From assembly GCA_026391515.1 (NCBI GenBank), contig JAPLEC010000435.1, forward strand, positions 1 through 44,166: a DNA stretch of 44,166 bases, written 5' to 3'. Position numbers and translations under genes: made by a program. Under the pieces are notes generated by a model that saw only the letters and a program-made list of their open reading frames with translations, did no database searches and was not told the origin of the DNA. Shown here one piece after another: positions 8,668 through 17,349 of this stretch. Position 1 is the stretch's first letter. Every line of letters starts with the position of its first letter. Source of the DNA: Bacteroidia bacterium (lineage in GTDB: Bacteria > Bacteroidota > Bacteroidia > Bacteroidales > VadinHA17).

Positions 8668-10233
8668 TTATTTCTTCATTATATTGTTACTGGTTATTAT
8701 ATTCTTACCCTTATTATTTGTCAGCGATGTTGTGCCTGGGAAGATATTATTTGCTATAATGATATTTTCAGAAGTTTCATCTTCTCCGATAAGGAGAGGG
8801 AAAGCTTCCGGCTGATAACAGTTTGTATATGTCACACCATTGCAATTAGTAAGCTTCATAATTGGCAGATCGAGCAAAGGTGTAGTAACAGTGACCTTAT
8901 CCCAGCTTATCTTTTTAGAATTTTTAACTTCGATGGCATTACCTTCCTTTATTTCCATTTTAATATCGTGGAAGTTTATATCCGAACCGTTTTCAATGAG
9001 GATTCCTCTGCGGGTTGAAGATTCCATATTGCTGAATGAAACCTGATTTACCTCTCTCTCTTCAAGCCCGTAAATTGCCACAGGGCGTTGGCCTCCTCTT
9101 ACAATTATATTCGAAATACGGACATTGTTACAGGCAGGGGTACGTTCCGATAAAGGCTCAGGCTGGGTCTGCTGATACCTGAGTGTTATCAGTACCCCTT
9201 CATTTATCATGTTATTCATTACAATATTAGAGACAAGTAAATCTTCAATAACACCACCTCTGCCTCTCATTGTTTTAATCCTTATTCCACGATCGGTTCC
9301 TTCAAAAACACAATTAGTTATTGCTACCCGCTTAACATTACCGCTCATTTCGCTTCCTATTACAACACCTCCATGTCCCCTGAGCATCGTGCAATTTGTT
9401 ATAGTTATATCCTCAGTAGGCCTGGCAGCTTCTCTTCCATCTTCATCACGTCCTGATTTAATTACAATACAATCATCTCCAACAGTAATATGGCAATTTG
9501 AAATATGAACATATCTGCACGAAGAGGGATCAATGCCATCTGTGTTAGGAGAGCCTGCGGGATTTTCAATTGTAATACCGTTAATTGTAATGTTATCAGT
9601 AAATGCCGGCATTATAGTCCAGAATGGAGGATTCGAAAAGCTGACACCTTCAATTAACACGTTTTTACATTCATAGGTTGTCACCATTGGAGGTCTTAAA
9701 AAATTATTCTTAGCCCTTATATATGCGTTTTTTGCAAGAAGCTCTTCATTCTCTTTCTTAAAAGTCTCCTGCCATTTGCTTGGCTGTTGCTGCGAACCTA
9801 CAGTACGCATGAAATCCCACCATTTTTTTCCTTGTCCTTCAAAATGACCTCTGCCACGAATTGAAATATTCTCGCATTGATAGGCATATATCTGTGAAAC
9901 AAAGTTCTTTACTCTCACATCTTCCCATCGCGATTGAACCATAGGAAGATAATCATCAAAATCGTCCGAGAACTTTACTACTGCTCCTCCATCAAGCCAC
10001 AAGGTGATATTACTTTTCATTATTATGGGCCCTGTTAAAAACGTTCCTGCCGGAAAGTAAACCGTTCCACCTCCTTTAGCAGATAATTCACTGATTACAT
10101 CACTAATAATTTTTGTGCATTTTACATTCCCTGTGGGATCTGCTCCGCGTTCCTTAACATTCGTCCAAACCGACTGCGACTGTAATAAAATCGTACATGT
10201 GGTTAAAACAAAAACCAATAATACTCTTTTCAT
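8668..10233 (-). CDS. GH28 polygalacturonase / rhamnogalacturonan hydrolase
   Basis: This 521-residue protein has an N-terminal signal peptide (MKRVLLVFVLTTCTILLQSQS) followed by a right-handed parallel beta-helix. All four GH28 active-site motifs are present: NTDGID at about residue 230, GDDC at 252 (catalytic aspartates), GHG at 286 and RIKT at 318. The insert SKWQETFKKENEELLAKN near residues 152-169 and the N-terminal block GADPTGNVKCTKIISD are typical of Bacteroidota members. It hydrolyses galacturonosyl bonds in homogalacturonan or rhamnogalacturonan; the exact bond cannot be read from sequence. It is 74 bases downstream of GH35 and probably cotranscribed with it. Confidence 0.93.
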   Translation of the reverse strand: MKRVLLVFVLTTCTILLQSQSVWTNVKERGADPTGNVKCTKIISDVISELSAKGGGTVYFPAGTFLTGPIIMKSNITLWLDGGAVVKFSDDFDDYLPMVQSRWEDVRVKNFVSQIYAYQCENISIRGRGHFEGQGKKWWDFMRTVGSQQQPSKWQETFKKENEELLAKNAYIRAKNNFLRPPMVTTYECKNVLIEGVSFSNPPFWTIMPAFTDNITINGITIENPAGSPNTDGIDPSSCRYVHISNCHITVGDDCIVIKSGRDEDGREAARPTEDITITNCTMLRGHGGVVIGSEMSGNVKRVAITNCVFEGTDRGIRIKTMRGRGGVIEDLLVSNIVMNNMINEGVLITLRYQQTQPEPLSERTPACNNVRISNIIVRGGQRPVAIYGLEEREVNQVSFSNMESSTRRGILIENGSDINFHDIKMEIKEGNAIEVKNSKKISWDKVTVTTPLLDLPIMKLTNCNGVTYTNCYQPEAFPLLIGEDETSENIIIANNIFPGTTSLTNNKGKNIITSNNIMKK

Positions 10234-10307
10234 AATATTTTTATTATTTAATTATGTGTCCTTAATTCCGTAACGCCGTTGAGCCATTGCACCGTTAAGT
10301 CTTGTTC

Positions 10308-12128
10308 TCATTCCATTGTCGTTGTTCCGGCAACAGGCTTCGGATCTTCCTGAAGGAGATCAAAAATTATTATTTCGTTCAGACCCAGTTTGAGAAACGA
10401 TGCAGGGCAATAAAGCCTCTTTTGAGGGCCAATATCCCAGTACCTGCCGAGATTATGACCATTCACCCATACAAATCCTTTCTTGTAACTTGAAAGATCA
10501 AAATATGTATCACCGGTTGACAGAATCGAAAAATTACCTTTAAAGAAGATACCTGGCTTATTAATAACCTTACCAGATGATCGCAAATCATATACAAATT
10601 TCCAATCCATCGGAAGCTTATATATTTTCCAATTCATTAAAGTCATTCCATTAAGAGTCACCCTCTCTGTAATGCCTTTTCTGTCAATCAGATACTGACC
10701 AAAATTAATTCGTCCCATACCTTCAACAAGAATTTCAAGCACCGGATTGGCGACTTTACTTTCGGGTAGATTAATGGAATTAATTCCTTCCCTGCGATCG
10801 AGACGGCCGATATATTCCCCATCGAGAAAAACAGTTGCAAAATCATGAATATCTGTAACAACCAGTTTTCCCTTTTTATGGCCGATAAGTTCTGTCCTGT
10901 ACATAATAAATCCATAATCCTGACCATACTCTTCAAATGTTTTTGGAGTAACTGAAGTTACTGGCTGTGGAAGGTTATCCCAGATTGATGTAAATCTTAC
11001 CGGGAAAATTAATGGTATTTCAATAGCAGGTACAGGATCAGGGATCTTTGGAAGTTTTTTCCCTTTAGGCAGATACGAATCAATTAATTCCCTGATAGCC
11101 ATGTATTTAGGTGTGGCCATACCCTGTTCATTTATTGGGGCATCATAATCATAGGATGTAACATCAGGTTCATAGCCCTTGTTGCCTGAGTTAGCTCCTG
11201 CAGTGAATCCAAAATTTGTTCCTCCGTGTACCACATACAGGTTAAATGATTTCTTATTTTCCATCAGGAACTTAACCTCTTTAAATAGTTCTACCGTATC
11301 AGGTCTGGCCCAGTTTTCACCCCAATGTGTAAGCCAGCCGGGATAAGTTTCACTGCTGAAGACTGGTACACCGGGATTCATTTTAGAAGCAAGTTCAAAG
11401 TCAGCAAGTGAGCTTCCTGAATCAAGTCCGACTGCGCTTCCGGGCAGCGATCCAGCTTCAAGCATATATGTTGTGGGTCCATCTCCGGTGAATGTTGGAA
11501 CATCAATTCCATTAGCAGCCCACACTTCTTTCAATCGTAACAAATAATTTCGGTCATTACCAAAGCTGCCATATTCATTTTCAATCTGTAACATTAATAT
11601 CGGACCACCTTTTGTGATAAGAAAAGGTCTGATCTCTTCAGCTAACCTTGCAATATATCGTTCAACTGCTGCCATATATCGAGGATCCATGCACCGGAGT
11701 CTTATATCAGGTATCCGAAGAAGGTAGGGCGGAATTCCTCCCAGCTCCCATTCAGCGCAAACATAGGGTCCAGGTCTGAGAATGAGCCACATATCTTCGT
11801 CCTGAACTGTTTTAATGAATTCAGCAATATTGTGGTTGCCTGTTGAAAAATCATATATTCCCTCTTCCGATTCATGGTAATTCCAGAAAATATATGCAGC
11901 AATTGTATTACATCCCATTGCTTTTGCCATCTGGATTCTTTGTCTCCAGTATTCAGCCGGAATTCTTGCAGGATGCATCTCTCCGCTGATTATCTGAAAG
12001 GGTTGATCGTCAAGAAGAAATTCTGTAGGACTGAATTTGAAGGAGTGCTTTGCTTTTTGAGCTTGCAGTGAAGCAGATGTTAAAACCAAGCTCAGCAATA
12101 ATAGAAAAATAGTACTTCGTCGAATCAT
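10308..12128 (-). CDS. GH35 beta-galactosidase
   Basis: This 606-residue protein has a signal peptide (IFLLLLSLVLTSASLQAQ). A GH35 TIM barrel follows, with hallmark blocks ISGEMHPARIPAEYWRQRI and GPYVCAEWELGGIPPYLL. The acid/base motif QIENEYGSFG places the catalytic Glu at about residue 185, and the nucleophile block SSETYPGWLTHWGE places Glu at about 260. HGGTNFGFTAGANSG follows, and the C-terminal jelly-roll part ends in FVWVNGHNLGRYWDIGPQ. GH35 enzymes release terminal beta-galactose; here the likely source is galactan side chains of rhamnogalacturonan I. It is the first gene of the - strand pectin cluster, so any promoter should lie in 12129-12248. Confidence 0.94.
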   Translation of the reverse strand: MIRRSTIFLLLLSLVLTSASLQAQKAKHSFKFSPTEFLLDDQPFQIISGEMHPARIPAEYWRQRIQMAKAMGCNTIAAYIFWNYHESEEGIYDFSTGNHNIAEFIKTVQDEDMWLILRPGPYVCAEWELGGIPPYLLRIPDIRLRCMDPRYMAAVERYIARLAEEIRPFLITKGGPILMLQIENEYGSFGNDRNYLLRLKEVWAANGIDVPTFTGDGPTTYMLEAGSLPGSAVGLDSGSSLADFELASKMNPGVPVFSSETYPGWLTHWGENWARPDTVELFKEVKFLMENKKSFNLYVVHGGTNFGFTAGANSGNKGYEPDVTSYDYDAPINEQGMATPKYMAIRELIDSYLPKGKKLPKIPDPVPAIEIPLIFPVRFTSIWDNLPQPVTSVTPKTFEEYGQDYGFIMYRTELIGHKKGKLVVTDIHDFATVFLDGEYIGRLDRREGINSINLPESKVANPVLEILVEGMGRINFGQYLIDRKGITERVTLNGMTLMNWKIYKLPMDWKFVYDLRSSGKVINKPGIFFKGNFSILSTGDTYFDLSSYKKGFVWVNGHNLGRYWDIGPQKRLYCPASFLKLGLNEIIIFDLLQEDPKPVAGTTTME

Positions 12129-12186
12129 ATTATGTTAATATTGTGTAATTAATTATAATTCAAATTAATAGCTTTATATTTAATAA

Positions 12187-12215
12187 CCCACCCCTCCCCC
12201 TCCAGGGAGGGGAAC
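12187..12215. repeat. C-rich/G-rich dispersed repeat copy
   Basis: A short inverted-repeat-like unit (CCCCTCCAGGGAGGGG core within a C-rich run) lies between the ABC transporter and GH35. The same family of units recurs at 16309, 16815, 16887, 37791, 39867, 39952 and 44113. It can form a hairpin but has no T-run typical of an intrinsic terminator. Confidence 0.6.
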
Positions 12216-12248
12216 TTGCATGCAAACCTCTTCAACTTTCTTCAATGC

Positions 12249-14075
12249 TCATATTGCCTGATAACTATGCAGTTTTGCATAAAATCCGTCCTTCTTATTC
12301 ATCAGCTCGGTATGTGTTCCTTTTTCAACAATCATGCCATCATCGATAACTACAATCAGATCAGCATGTTGTATAGTTGAAAGTCTGTGGGCAATCACAA
12401 GAGATGTCCGGTTTTGCATCAGCTTTAATATAGCATCCTGAACGAGACGTTCTGACTCAGTATCCAGAGCTGATGTTGCTTCATCAAGAATAAGTACTGG
12501 CGGATTGGCCATTATTGCTCTTGCAATGCTTACCCTTTGTCTTTGTCCCCCGCTCAGTTTATTTCCTGATTCTCCGACAGAGTTTTCATAGCCCTCTTCT
12601 GTTTCCATGATAAAATCATGTGCATTAGCGTTATGGGCAGCACTTATAACTTTATCCATATCAGGGACATCGACACCAAAAGCAATATTTTCGGTAAAAG
12701 AGGTATTGAAAAGGATAGGGTGCTGACTGACGATACCCATAAGATAACGCAGATCGGTGGTTTTCAAATCCCTGACATCCACTCCATCGATCAGCACACT
12801 TCCTTTGTCAGCATCGATAAACCTGGGGAGAAGATCGGCAAGGGTAGACTTTCCCGCACCTGATTTTCCTACAATGGCAACGGTTTGTCCCTTATTAATT
12901 TTGAGATTAATATCCTTAAGTACCGGTTCGCTGTTATAAGCATACCAGACACCTTTAAATTCAATCGAATCCTTAAATTCTTTTATCGGAAGTGCGTTCT
13001 CCTTTTCGGTTATTTTTTCTTCAGCTTCAAGAATCTGTTCAATCCTGTCTATGGATGCCATTCCCTTCTGAATGCTGAACCAGGCAGTAGTTATATTCTT
13101 TGCAGGCTGTATAATTTGTGAAAAGACAACCAGGAAAGCAATAAGTTTTTCAGAAGTCATATGCCCTTTAAGAGCAAGCATTCCACCGGCAAATAAGAGC
13201 AACATTACCACAAAGGTTGAAAGGACTTCACTCAGCGGTGAGGCAAGATAAGATTTCCGGATCACTCTTTTAAATATCTTGGAATAATGATCGTTCACAG
13301 TCCCAAACTGATCCTTCATCTTTTTTTCAGCATTGAATCCTTTGACAATTCTCAGACCCGTAAGAGTCTCTTCCACTATTGACAGAAGTCGTCCCAGTTT
13401 TTGCTGACCAAGCAATGATGAAGAACGCAATGTTCTGCTTGCCTGTCCGATAAGCCACCCGCTGAGCGGCAATAGTGCGAGCGCAAACAGAGTCAGCTGA
13501 TAGCTTGTGATAAAAAGGTAAATGACGAAAATAAGAATATACATTGGATCTCTGAACATCATTGTCAATGATGACATTACAGAGATTTCTATCTCCTGGA
13601 CATCATTGGAGATCCTTGTCATAAGATCGCCTTTCCTGGCATCGGTGAAAAATGACAATGGGAGCCTGAGCACCTTATGATACATTTTTTTTCTAAGGTC
13701 GCGGACAGTGCAGGAACGGATATATGCCATACTGTTATTTGCAAGGAAAATGAATCCGTTTTTAAAAATGGAGGCTATAATAAAAACTATGCTTATCATC
13801 AGCAATGCTACCACCGGACCATTCGGACCAATCTTTTCGATAAAAAATGATAAGTAGTATTTTGCAAATGCCTGCATGTACTCAAGATTGAACTGGAATT
13901 TACCGGGTGATGATAAATGTAGCTTGACCCTTTCAAAAAGTATGTTTAAAAAAGGTATTACAAGTGTATATGAAAAGAGAGCAAAAATAGCACTCAGAAT
14001 GTTATACAGAATATTTTTTATTGCTGACCATTTATATGGCGATATATATTTCAGCAGAAGCCTTAACTTGCTCAT
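12249..14075 (-). CDS. ABC exporter, fused transmembrane and ATPase domains (MsbA-like)
   Basis: This 608-residue half-transporter has an N-terminal six-helix ABC exporter domain (about residues 15-335) and a C-terminal ATPase. The ATPase shows Walker A GKSGAGKST at 403-411, Q-loop SQHP at 450, signature LSGGQ at 507-511, Walker B VLILDE at 527-532 and switch His at 563 (IAHRLST). All catalytic elements are intact, so it should be an active homodimeric exporter. MsbA-type lipid A flippases and multidrug exporters share this layout and cannot be separated by eye. It begins 15 bases after the purB stop codon on the same strand, so it is probably cotranscribed with purB. Confidence 0.92.
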   Translation of the reverse strand: MSKLRLLLKYISPYKWSAIKNILYNILSAIFALFSYTLVIPFLNILFERVKLHLSSPGKFQFNLEYMQAFAKYYLSFFIEKIGPNGPVVALLMISIVFIIASIFKNGFIFLANNSMAYIRSCTVRDLRKKMYHKVLRLPLSFFTDARKGDLMTRISNDVQEIEISVMSSLTMMFRDPMYILIFVIYLFITSYQLTLFALALLPLSGWLIGQASRTLRSSSLLGQQKLGRLLSIVEETLTGLRIVKGFNAEKKMKDQFGTVNDHYSKIFKRVIRKSYLASPLSEVLSTFVVMLLLFAGGMLALKGHMTSEKLIAFLVVFSQIIQPAKNITTAWFSIQKGMASIDRIEQILEAEEKITEKENALPIKEFKDSIEFKGVWYAYNSEPVLKDINLKINKGQTVAIVGKSGAGKSTLADLLPRFIDADKGSVLIDGVDVRDLKTTDLRYLMGIVSQHPILFNTSFTENIAFGVDVPDMDKVISAAHNANAHDFIMETEEGYENSVGESGNKLSGGQRQRVSIARAIMANPPVLILDEATSALDTESERLVQDAILKLMQNRTSLVIAHRLSTIQHADLIVVIDDGMIVEKGTHTELMNKKDGFYAKLHSYQAI

Positions 14076-14090
14076 CTTGTGAAATTAGGA

Positions 14091-15434
14091 TTAGAAACCC
14101 GTAAAGTTAAATGGTGTGATTGCTCTTAATTCAGCTTTTACCGTTTCGCTGATATCAAGGTTGTCTATGAAAGAACGAATCGATTCACTTGTGATTTTCT
14201 GATTTGTCCTTGTCAGTTCGAGAAGGGCTTCATAAGGTTTGGGATAACCTTCTCTCCTCAGAATAGTCTGGATTGCTTCTCCGATAACTGCCCAGTTATT
14301 TTCCAGATCGCTCTTTATTTTATCAGTATTGACAATAAGCTTATTCAGCCCTTTAAGAATTGAATTAAATGCAAGTATTGAATGTCCAATCGGGACTCCA
14401 ATATTTCTAAGTACTGTCGAATCAGTAAGGTCGCGCTGAAGTCTTGACACCGGAAGCTTCTCAGAAAAATGCCCGAATATTGCATTGGCATAACCCAGGT
14501 TACCCTCTCCATTCTCAAAATCAATCGGATTTATCTTATGCGGCATTGCTGATGATCCTATTTCACCCTTCTTGATTTTTTGTCTGAAATAGTCCATCGA
14601 TATATAGGTCCAGATATCACGCGCCAGGTCTATCAGTATCACATTGATTCTGCGCATATTATCAAATAATGCTGCAAGATTATCATAGTGTTCGATCTGC
14701 GTCGTAGGTTTTGATCGTTGCAATCCTAGCTCCTCGTTGACAAAATTGTCTGCAAATGATATCCAGTCTATATCGGGATAGGCTACTTTGTGCGCATTAA
14801 AATTACCTGTAGCCCCTCCGAATTTTGCTGAATATGGTATCTGTCCGAAGTATTTTTGCTGTTCATCTATTCTTGCAATGAACACTGCGATTTCTTTACC
14901 CAGCTTTGTTGGGGATGCAGGCTGTCCATGTGTCCTGGCTAACATAGGAATATCCTTCCACTCATCAGCAAAAGTTGCAAGAATCTCCCTGAGTTCAAAC
15001 AGAAGCGGGAAATAGATATTAATAAGGCCATCTTTTATTGATAATGGAATCGCGGTATTATTAAGATCCTGTGAAGTAAGACCGAAATGAATAAACTCGC
15101 TCCACTTACCCCAGCCCGAATGAAAAAATCTTTCTTTAAGATAATATTCTATTGCCTTAACATCGTGATTGGTAATTTTCTCCCTTTCCTTAATTTTTTC
15201 AGCATCTTCAATCCCAAAATCCTCATATATTGAACGCAGTACCTTGTAATTATCTCTCTTGAAATCACTCAGCTGAGGTAAAGGAATATCGCAAAGGGCG
15301 ATAAAATATTCTATTTCCACCATCAGACGATATTTTATAAGCCCGAATTCCGAGAAGTAAAGATCAAGCTCATTCACCTTGTGTCTGTACCTTCCATCGA
15401 GTGGAGAGATGGCAGTAAGAGAATTTAATTCCAT
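14091..15434 (-). CDS. purB: Adenylosuccinate lyase
   Basis: This 447-residue cytoplasmic enzyme belongs to the fumarase/aspartase superfamily. It catalyses two purine-synthesis steps: SAICAR to AICAR plus fumarate, and adenylosuccinate to AMP plus fumarate. The family signature SSAMPHKINP lies at residues 294-303, the catalytic-His block ARTHGQPASPTKLGKE at 166-181, and LTAISPLDGRYRHKV at the N terminus. Length and N terminus match the E. coli-like long PurB type. It precedes the ABC exporter gene with a 15-base gap and is divergent from mqnA. Confidence 0.96.
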   Translation of the reverse strand: MELNSLTAISPLDGRYRHKVNELDLYFSEFGLIKYRLMVEIEYFIALCDIPLPQLSDFKRDNYKVLRSIYEDFGIEDAEKIKEREKITNHDVKAIEYYLKERFFHSGWGKWSEFIHFGLTSQDLNNTAIPLSIKDGLINIYFPLLFELREILATFADEWKDIPMLARTHGQPASPTKLGKEIAVFIARIDEQQKYFGQIPYSAKFGGATGNFNAHKVAYPDIDWISFADNFVNEELGLQRSKPTTQIEHYDNLAALFDNMRRINVILIDLARDIWTYISMDYFRQKIKKGEIGSSAMPHKINPIDFENGEGNLGYANAIFGHFSEKLPVSRLQRDLTDSTVLRNIGVPIGHSILAFNSILKGLNKLIVNTDKIKSDLENNWAVIGEAIQTILRREGYPKPYEALLELTRTNQKITSESIRSFIDNLDISETVKAELRAITPFNFTGF

Positions 15435-15475
15435 TATATTTTTATTTGTGTTACTGGTTATAACAACGATATATA

Positions 15476-15483
15476 CAAAAATA
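15476..15483 (-). promoter_or_regulatory. Candidate Bacteroidota-type -7 element for purB
   Basis: On the - strand this reads TATTTTTG, a full match to the Bacteroidota sigma-ABfr -7 consensus TAnnTTTG. It lies about 41 bases upstream of the purB start codon. A T-rich stretch about 20 bases further upstream could serve as the weak -33 TTTG element. Eight-base matches occur by chance in AT-rich DNA, so this is only a candidate. Confidence 0.4.
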
Positions 15484-15546
15484 GTATTTTAGAAGTTGTA
15501 AAAAAATTGAATTTTATGTTATTATTATATTCTGAAATAAAACTAT

Positions 15547-16308
15547 ATGTCTATAAAAAAAGTAAGAATTTCGGCAGTAAAATATGCAAATACGTATCCA
15601 TTCATCTTCGGTTTGACAGAAACCGGATTTGATAAAAAGGTAATTCTTACAACCGATCATCCGGCTGATTGTGCAGAAAAACTTATCAGCGGAAAGGTTG
15701 ATATCGGCCTTATTCCTGTTGCAGCACTCCCCTTGATGAAGGAATCTCACATCATTACAGATTACTGCCTGGGTGCATACGGTAAAGTCAGGACTGTTAT
15801 GCTATTAAGCAACTGCTCTTTTAAAAAGATTAAGACAATTAATCTCGACTACAGGTCTCGTTCATCAGTGAACCTTGCAAAAATTTTGGCCAAAAATTCA
15901 TGGAAACGGAAATTCCGGTGGAATAATACATCTGAAAAATTCGATTTTATGAATATACCTGTAAATGAGGCAGTTGTTTTAATTGGAGATCAATGTTTTG
16001 AATTTGAGGACAAGTTTAAATACAGAATTGATCTGGCAGAGGAATGGTATAATTTTACAGGGCTCCCCTTTGCATTTGCATGCTGGACCTCAAACAGGAA
16101 ACTCGATAAAAAATTCCTTCATGAGTTTAATGACGCTCTGGGAACGGGTGTCAGGAATATCCCGGCTGTTGTTAAAAAGTATGGCAGGTCAGGAACTATA
16201 AAAGGTAATGACCTTTTGATCTATCTTACTAAAAACATGGATTTCGATCTGAATGACGATAAAAGAAAAGCAATAAAGCTGTTTTTGGAATTGATGAGTC
16301 AACTTTAG
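15547..16308 (+). CDS. mqnA: Chorismate dehydratase MqnA-like (futalosine menaquinone pathway)
   Basis: This 253-residue protein resembles the MqnA/MqnD periplasmic-binding-fold enzymes. Family blocks are VRISAVKYANTYPFIFGL at the N terminus, the DHPADCAEKLISGKVDIGLIPVAA region at about residues 37-60, and the later DLAEEWYNFTGLPFAFACW. MqnA dehydrates chorismate to 3-[(1-carboxyvinyl)oxy]benzoate, the first step of the futalosine route to menaquinone. MqnD shares the fold, but the NTYPFIFGL start fits MqnA better. It is divergent from purB. Menaquinone synthesis implies an anaerobic quinone-linked respiration in addition to hydrogen metabolism. Confidence 0.82.
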   Translation: MSIKKVRISAVKYANTYPFIFGLTETGFDKKVILTTDHPADCAEKLISGKVDIGLIPVAALPLMKESHIITDYCLGAYGKVRTVMLLSNCSFKKIKTINLDYRSRSSVNLAKILAKNSWKRKFRWNNTSEKFDFMNIPVNEAVVLIGDQCFEFEDKFKYRIDLAEEWYNFTGLPFAFACWTSNRKLDKKFLHEFNDALGTGVRNIPAVVKKYGRSGTIKGNDLLIYLTKNMDFDLNDDKRKAIKLFLELMSQL

Positions 16309-16334
16309 CCCTCTTTAGGGGGGTAAAGGGGGGA
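16309..16334. repeat. C-rich/G-rich dispersed repeat copy
   Basis: Immediately after the mqnA stop codon the sequence CCCTCTTTAGGGGGG is followed by a G-rich tail. It forms a small hairpin and belongs to the same dispersed family as the copies at 16815 and 16887. Confidence 0.55.
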
Positions 16335-16347
16335 AGATTAAAGATAA

Positions 16348-16809
16348 ATGAAGAAAAGAATAGATCATAACAAATTCATTATCAGAGAGTATCGTAAAGG
16401 TGATTTTAATGCGATATCTCATCTCTGGGCTGTAACCGGTATGGGCAACCCGAAAAGGGGCGATAATGCTAAGATCATTGAAGACAGCATCGGAATCGGC
16501 GGCGAGCTTCTTGTGCTGGAAGAAAAAACCAGTGCCAAGATATGCGGTACTTCATGGATGACCTTCGACGGACGAAGAATCCATCTTCATCATTTCGGAA
16601 TACTGCCAGAATTTCAGGGGAAAGGTCTTTCAAAAATGCTGCTGGACGAATCTTTGAAGTTCGTTAAAAAGAAAGGGTTCCAGGTGAAGCTTGAAGTGCA
16701 AAAGACTAATACTAAAGCAATTAACCTTTATAAAAAGGCAGGATTTGAATATCTTGGAGATTATGATGTTTATATAATTCGTAATTTGCCCCCCGACCTT
16801 CTAAAGTGA
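16348..16809 (+). CDS. GNAT-family N-acetyltransferase
   Basis: This 153-residue protein has a single GNAT domain. The acetyl-CoA binding block is HHFGILPEFQGKGLSKMLL (about residues 75-95, with the QGKGLS pyrophosphate loop), and the C-terminal strand-helix is LEVQKTNTKAINLYKKAGFEYLG. The substrate cannot be told from sequence. Ribosomal-protein, amino-acid and small-molecule acetyltransferases all share this layout. It follows mqnA by 39 bases, separated by a repeat, so common transcription is uncertain. Confidence 0.85.
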   Translation: MKKRIDHNKFIIREYRKGDFNAISHLWAVTGMGNPKRGDNAKIIEDSIGIGGELLVLEEKTSAKICGTSWMTFDGRRIHLHHFGILPEFQGKGLSKMLLDESLKFVKKKGFQVKLEVQKTNTKAINLYKKAGFEYLGDYDVYIIRNLPPDLLK

Positions 16810-16814
16810 AGTTT

Positions 16815-16914
16815 GCCCCCCATCCCCTCTAAAGGGGGTTTAACTTTCAGATATATGAGATGTTTATAGTAAAAGAGCGAGATTTAACCCCCCTTCAGGG
16901 GGGCAGGGGGGCAG
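16815..16914. repeat. Two copies of the C-rich/G-rich repeat in inverted arrangement
   Basis: One unit (CCCCTCTAAAGGGGG core, 16815-16840) and a second (CCCCCCTTCAGGGGGG core, 16887-16914) flank about 45 AT-rich bases. Each is itself a hairpin, and the two can also pair with each other. They fill much of the 201-base gap between the GNAT gene and the small helix-turn-helix gene, in which no other gene is visible. Confidence 0.55.
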
Positions 16915-17010
16915 AGAAATTGCAGGAGGGTCAAGTTTTTAAGTTAAAAATTAATGTTTATCTTTGGATTTGATGTGGACTATAATAATAATGTATAAAA
17001 AGATAAAACC

Positions 17011-17256
17011 ATGGCAAAGACAATCACTTTCAATGAACTTCGGAAGATCAAAGATCAGCTGCCCTCCGGAAGTATGAAAAAAATTGCAGAAAAGCTGGAT
17101 CTGAATGAAGAAACAGTAAGAAACTACTTCGGAGGGAGAAATTTTGACTTGGGACAAAGCGTAGGTATTCATTTTGAGCAGGGCCCCGGTGGGGGAATAG
17201 TTACATTTGACGATACTACCATCCTGGATATGGCTCAGAATATGATCAAGGACTGA
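17011..17256 (+). CDS. Small helix-turn-helix DNA-binding protein
   Basis: This 81-residue protein is likely all-helical at its N terminus, with a helix-turn-helix-like segment GSMKKIAEKLDLNEETVRNY at residues about 20-39. A glycine-rich connector (EQGPGGGIVTFDD) and a short acidic C terminus follow. I do not know a named function. The layout is that of a small conserved nucleic-acid-binding protein. It is followed 23 bases later by a strong intrinsic terminator, so it is probably a monocistronic and well-expressed gene. The coding call rests on its start, its terminator and a plausible fold. Confidence 0.75.
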   Translation: MAKTITFNELRKIKDQLPSGSMKKIAEKLDLNEETVRNYFGGRNFDLGQSVGIHFEQGPGGGIVTFDDTTILDMAQNMIKD

Positions 17257-17279
17257 TTTAAAACTATTAAAGCCTGTTC

Positions 17280-17311
17280 AAAAGCAAAAGGCTTCGTCTT
17301 TTGCTTTTTTT
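17280..17311 (+). terminator. Intrinsic terminator after the small helix-turn-helix gene
   Basis: A perfect 11-base stem (AAAAGCAAAAG at 17280-17290 pairing with CTTTTGCTTTT at 17298-17308) encloses a seven-base loop and continues into a T-run. The A-rich left arm means it could act in both directions, but there is no - strand gene here for it to serve. Confidence 0.85.
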
Positions 17312-17349
17312 GTTTTATGACATATTTGACCACAAAGGAGAAACAAAGA

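Noticed and set aside
12187-12215. Intrinsic terminator after the GH35/ABC region
   Set aside because: The hairpin lacks a T-run on either strand and belongs to a dispersed repeat family.
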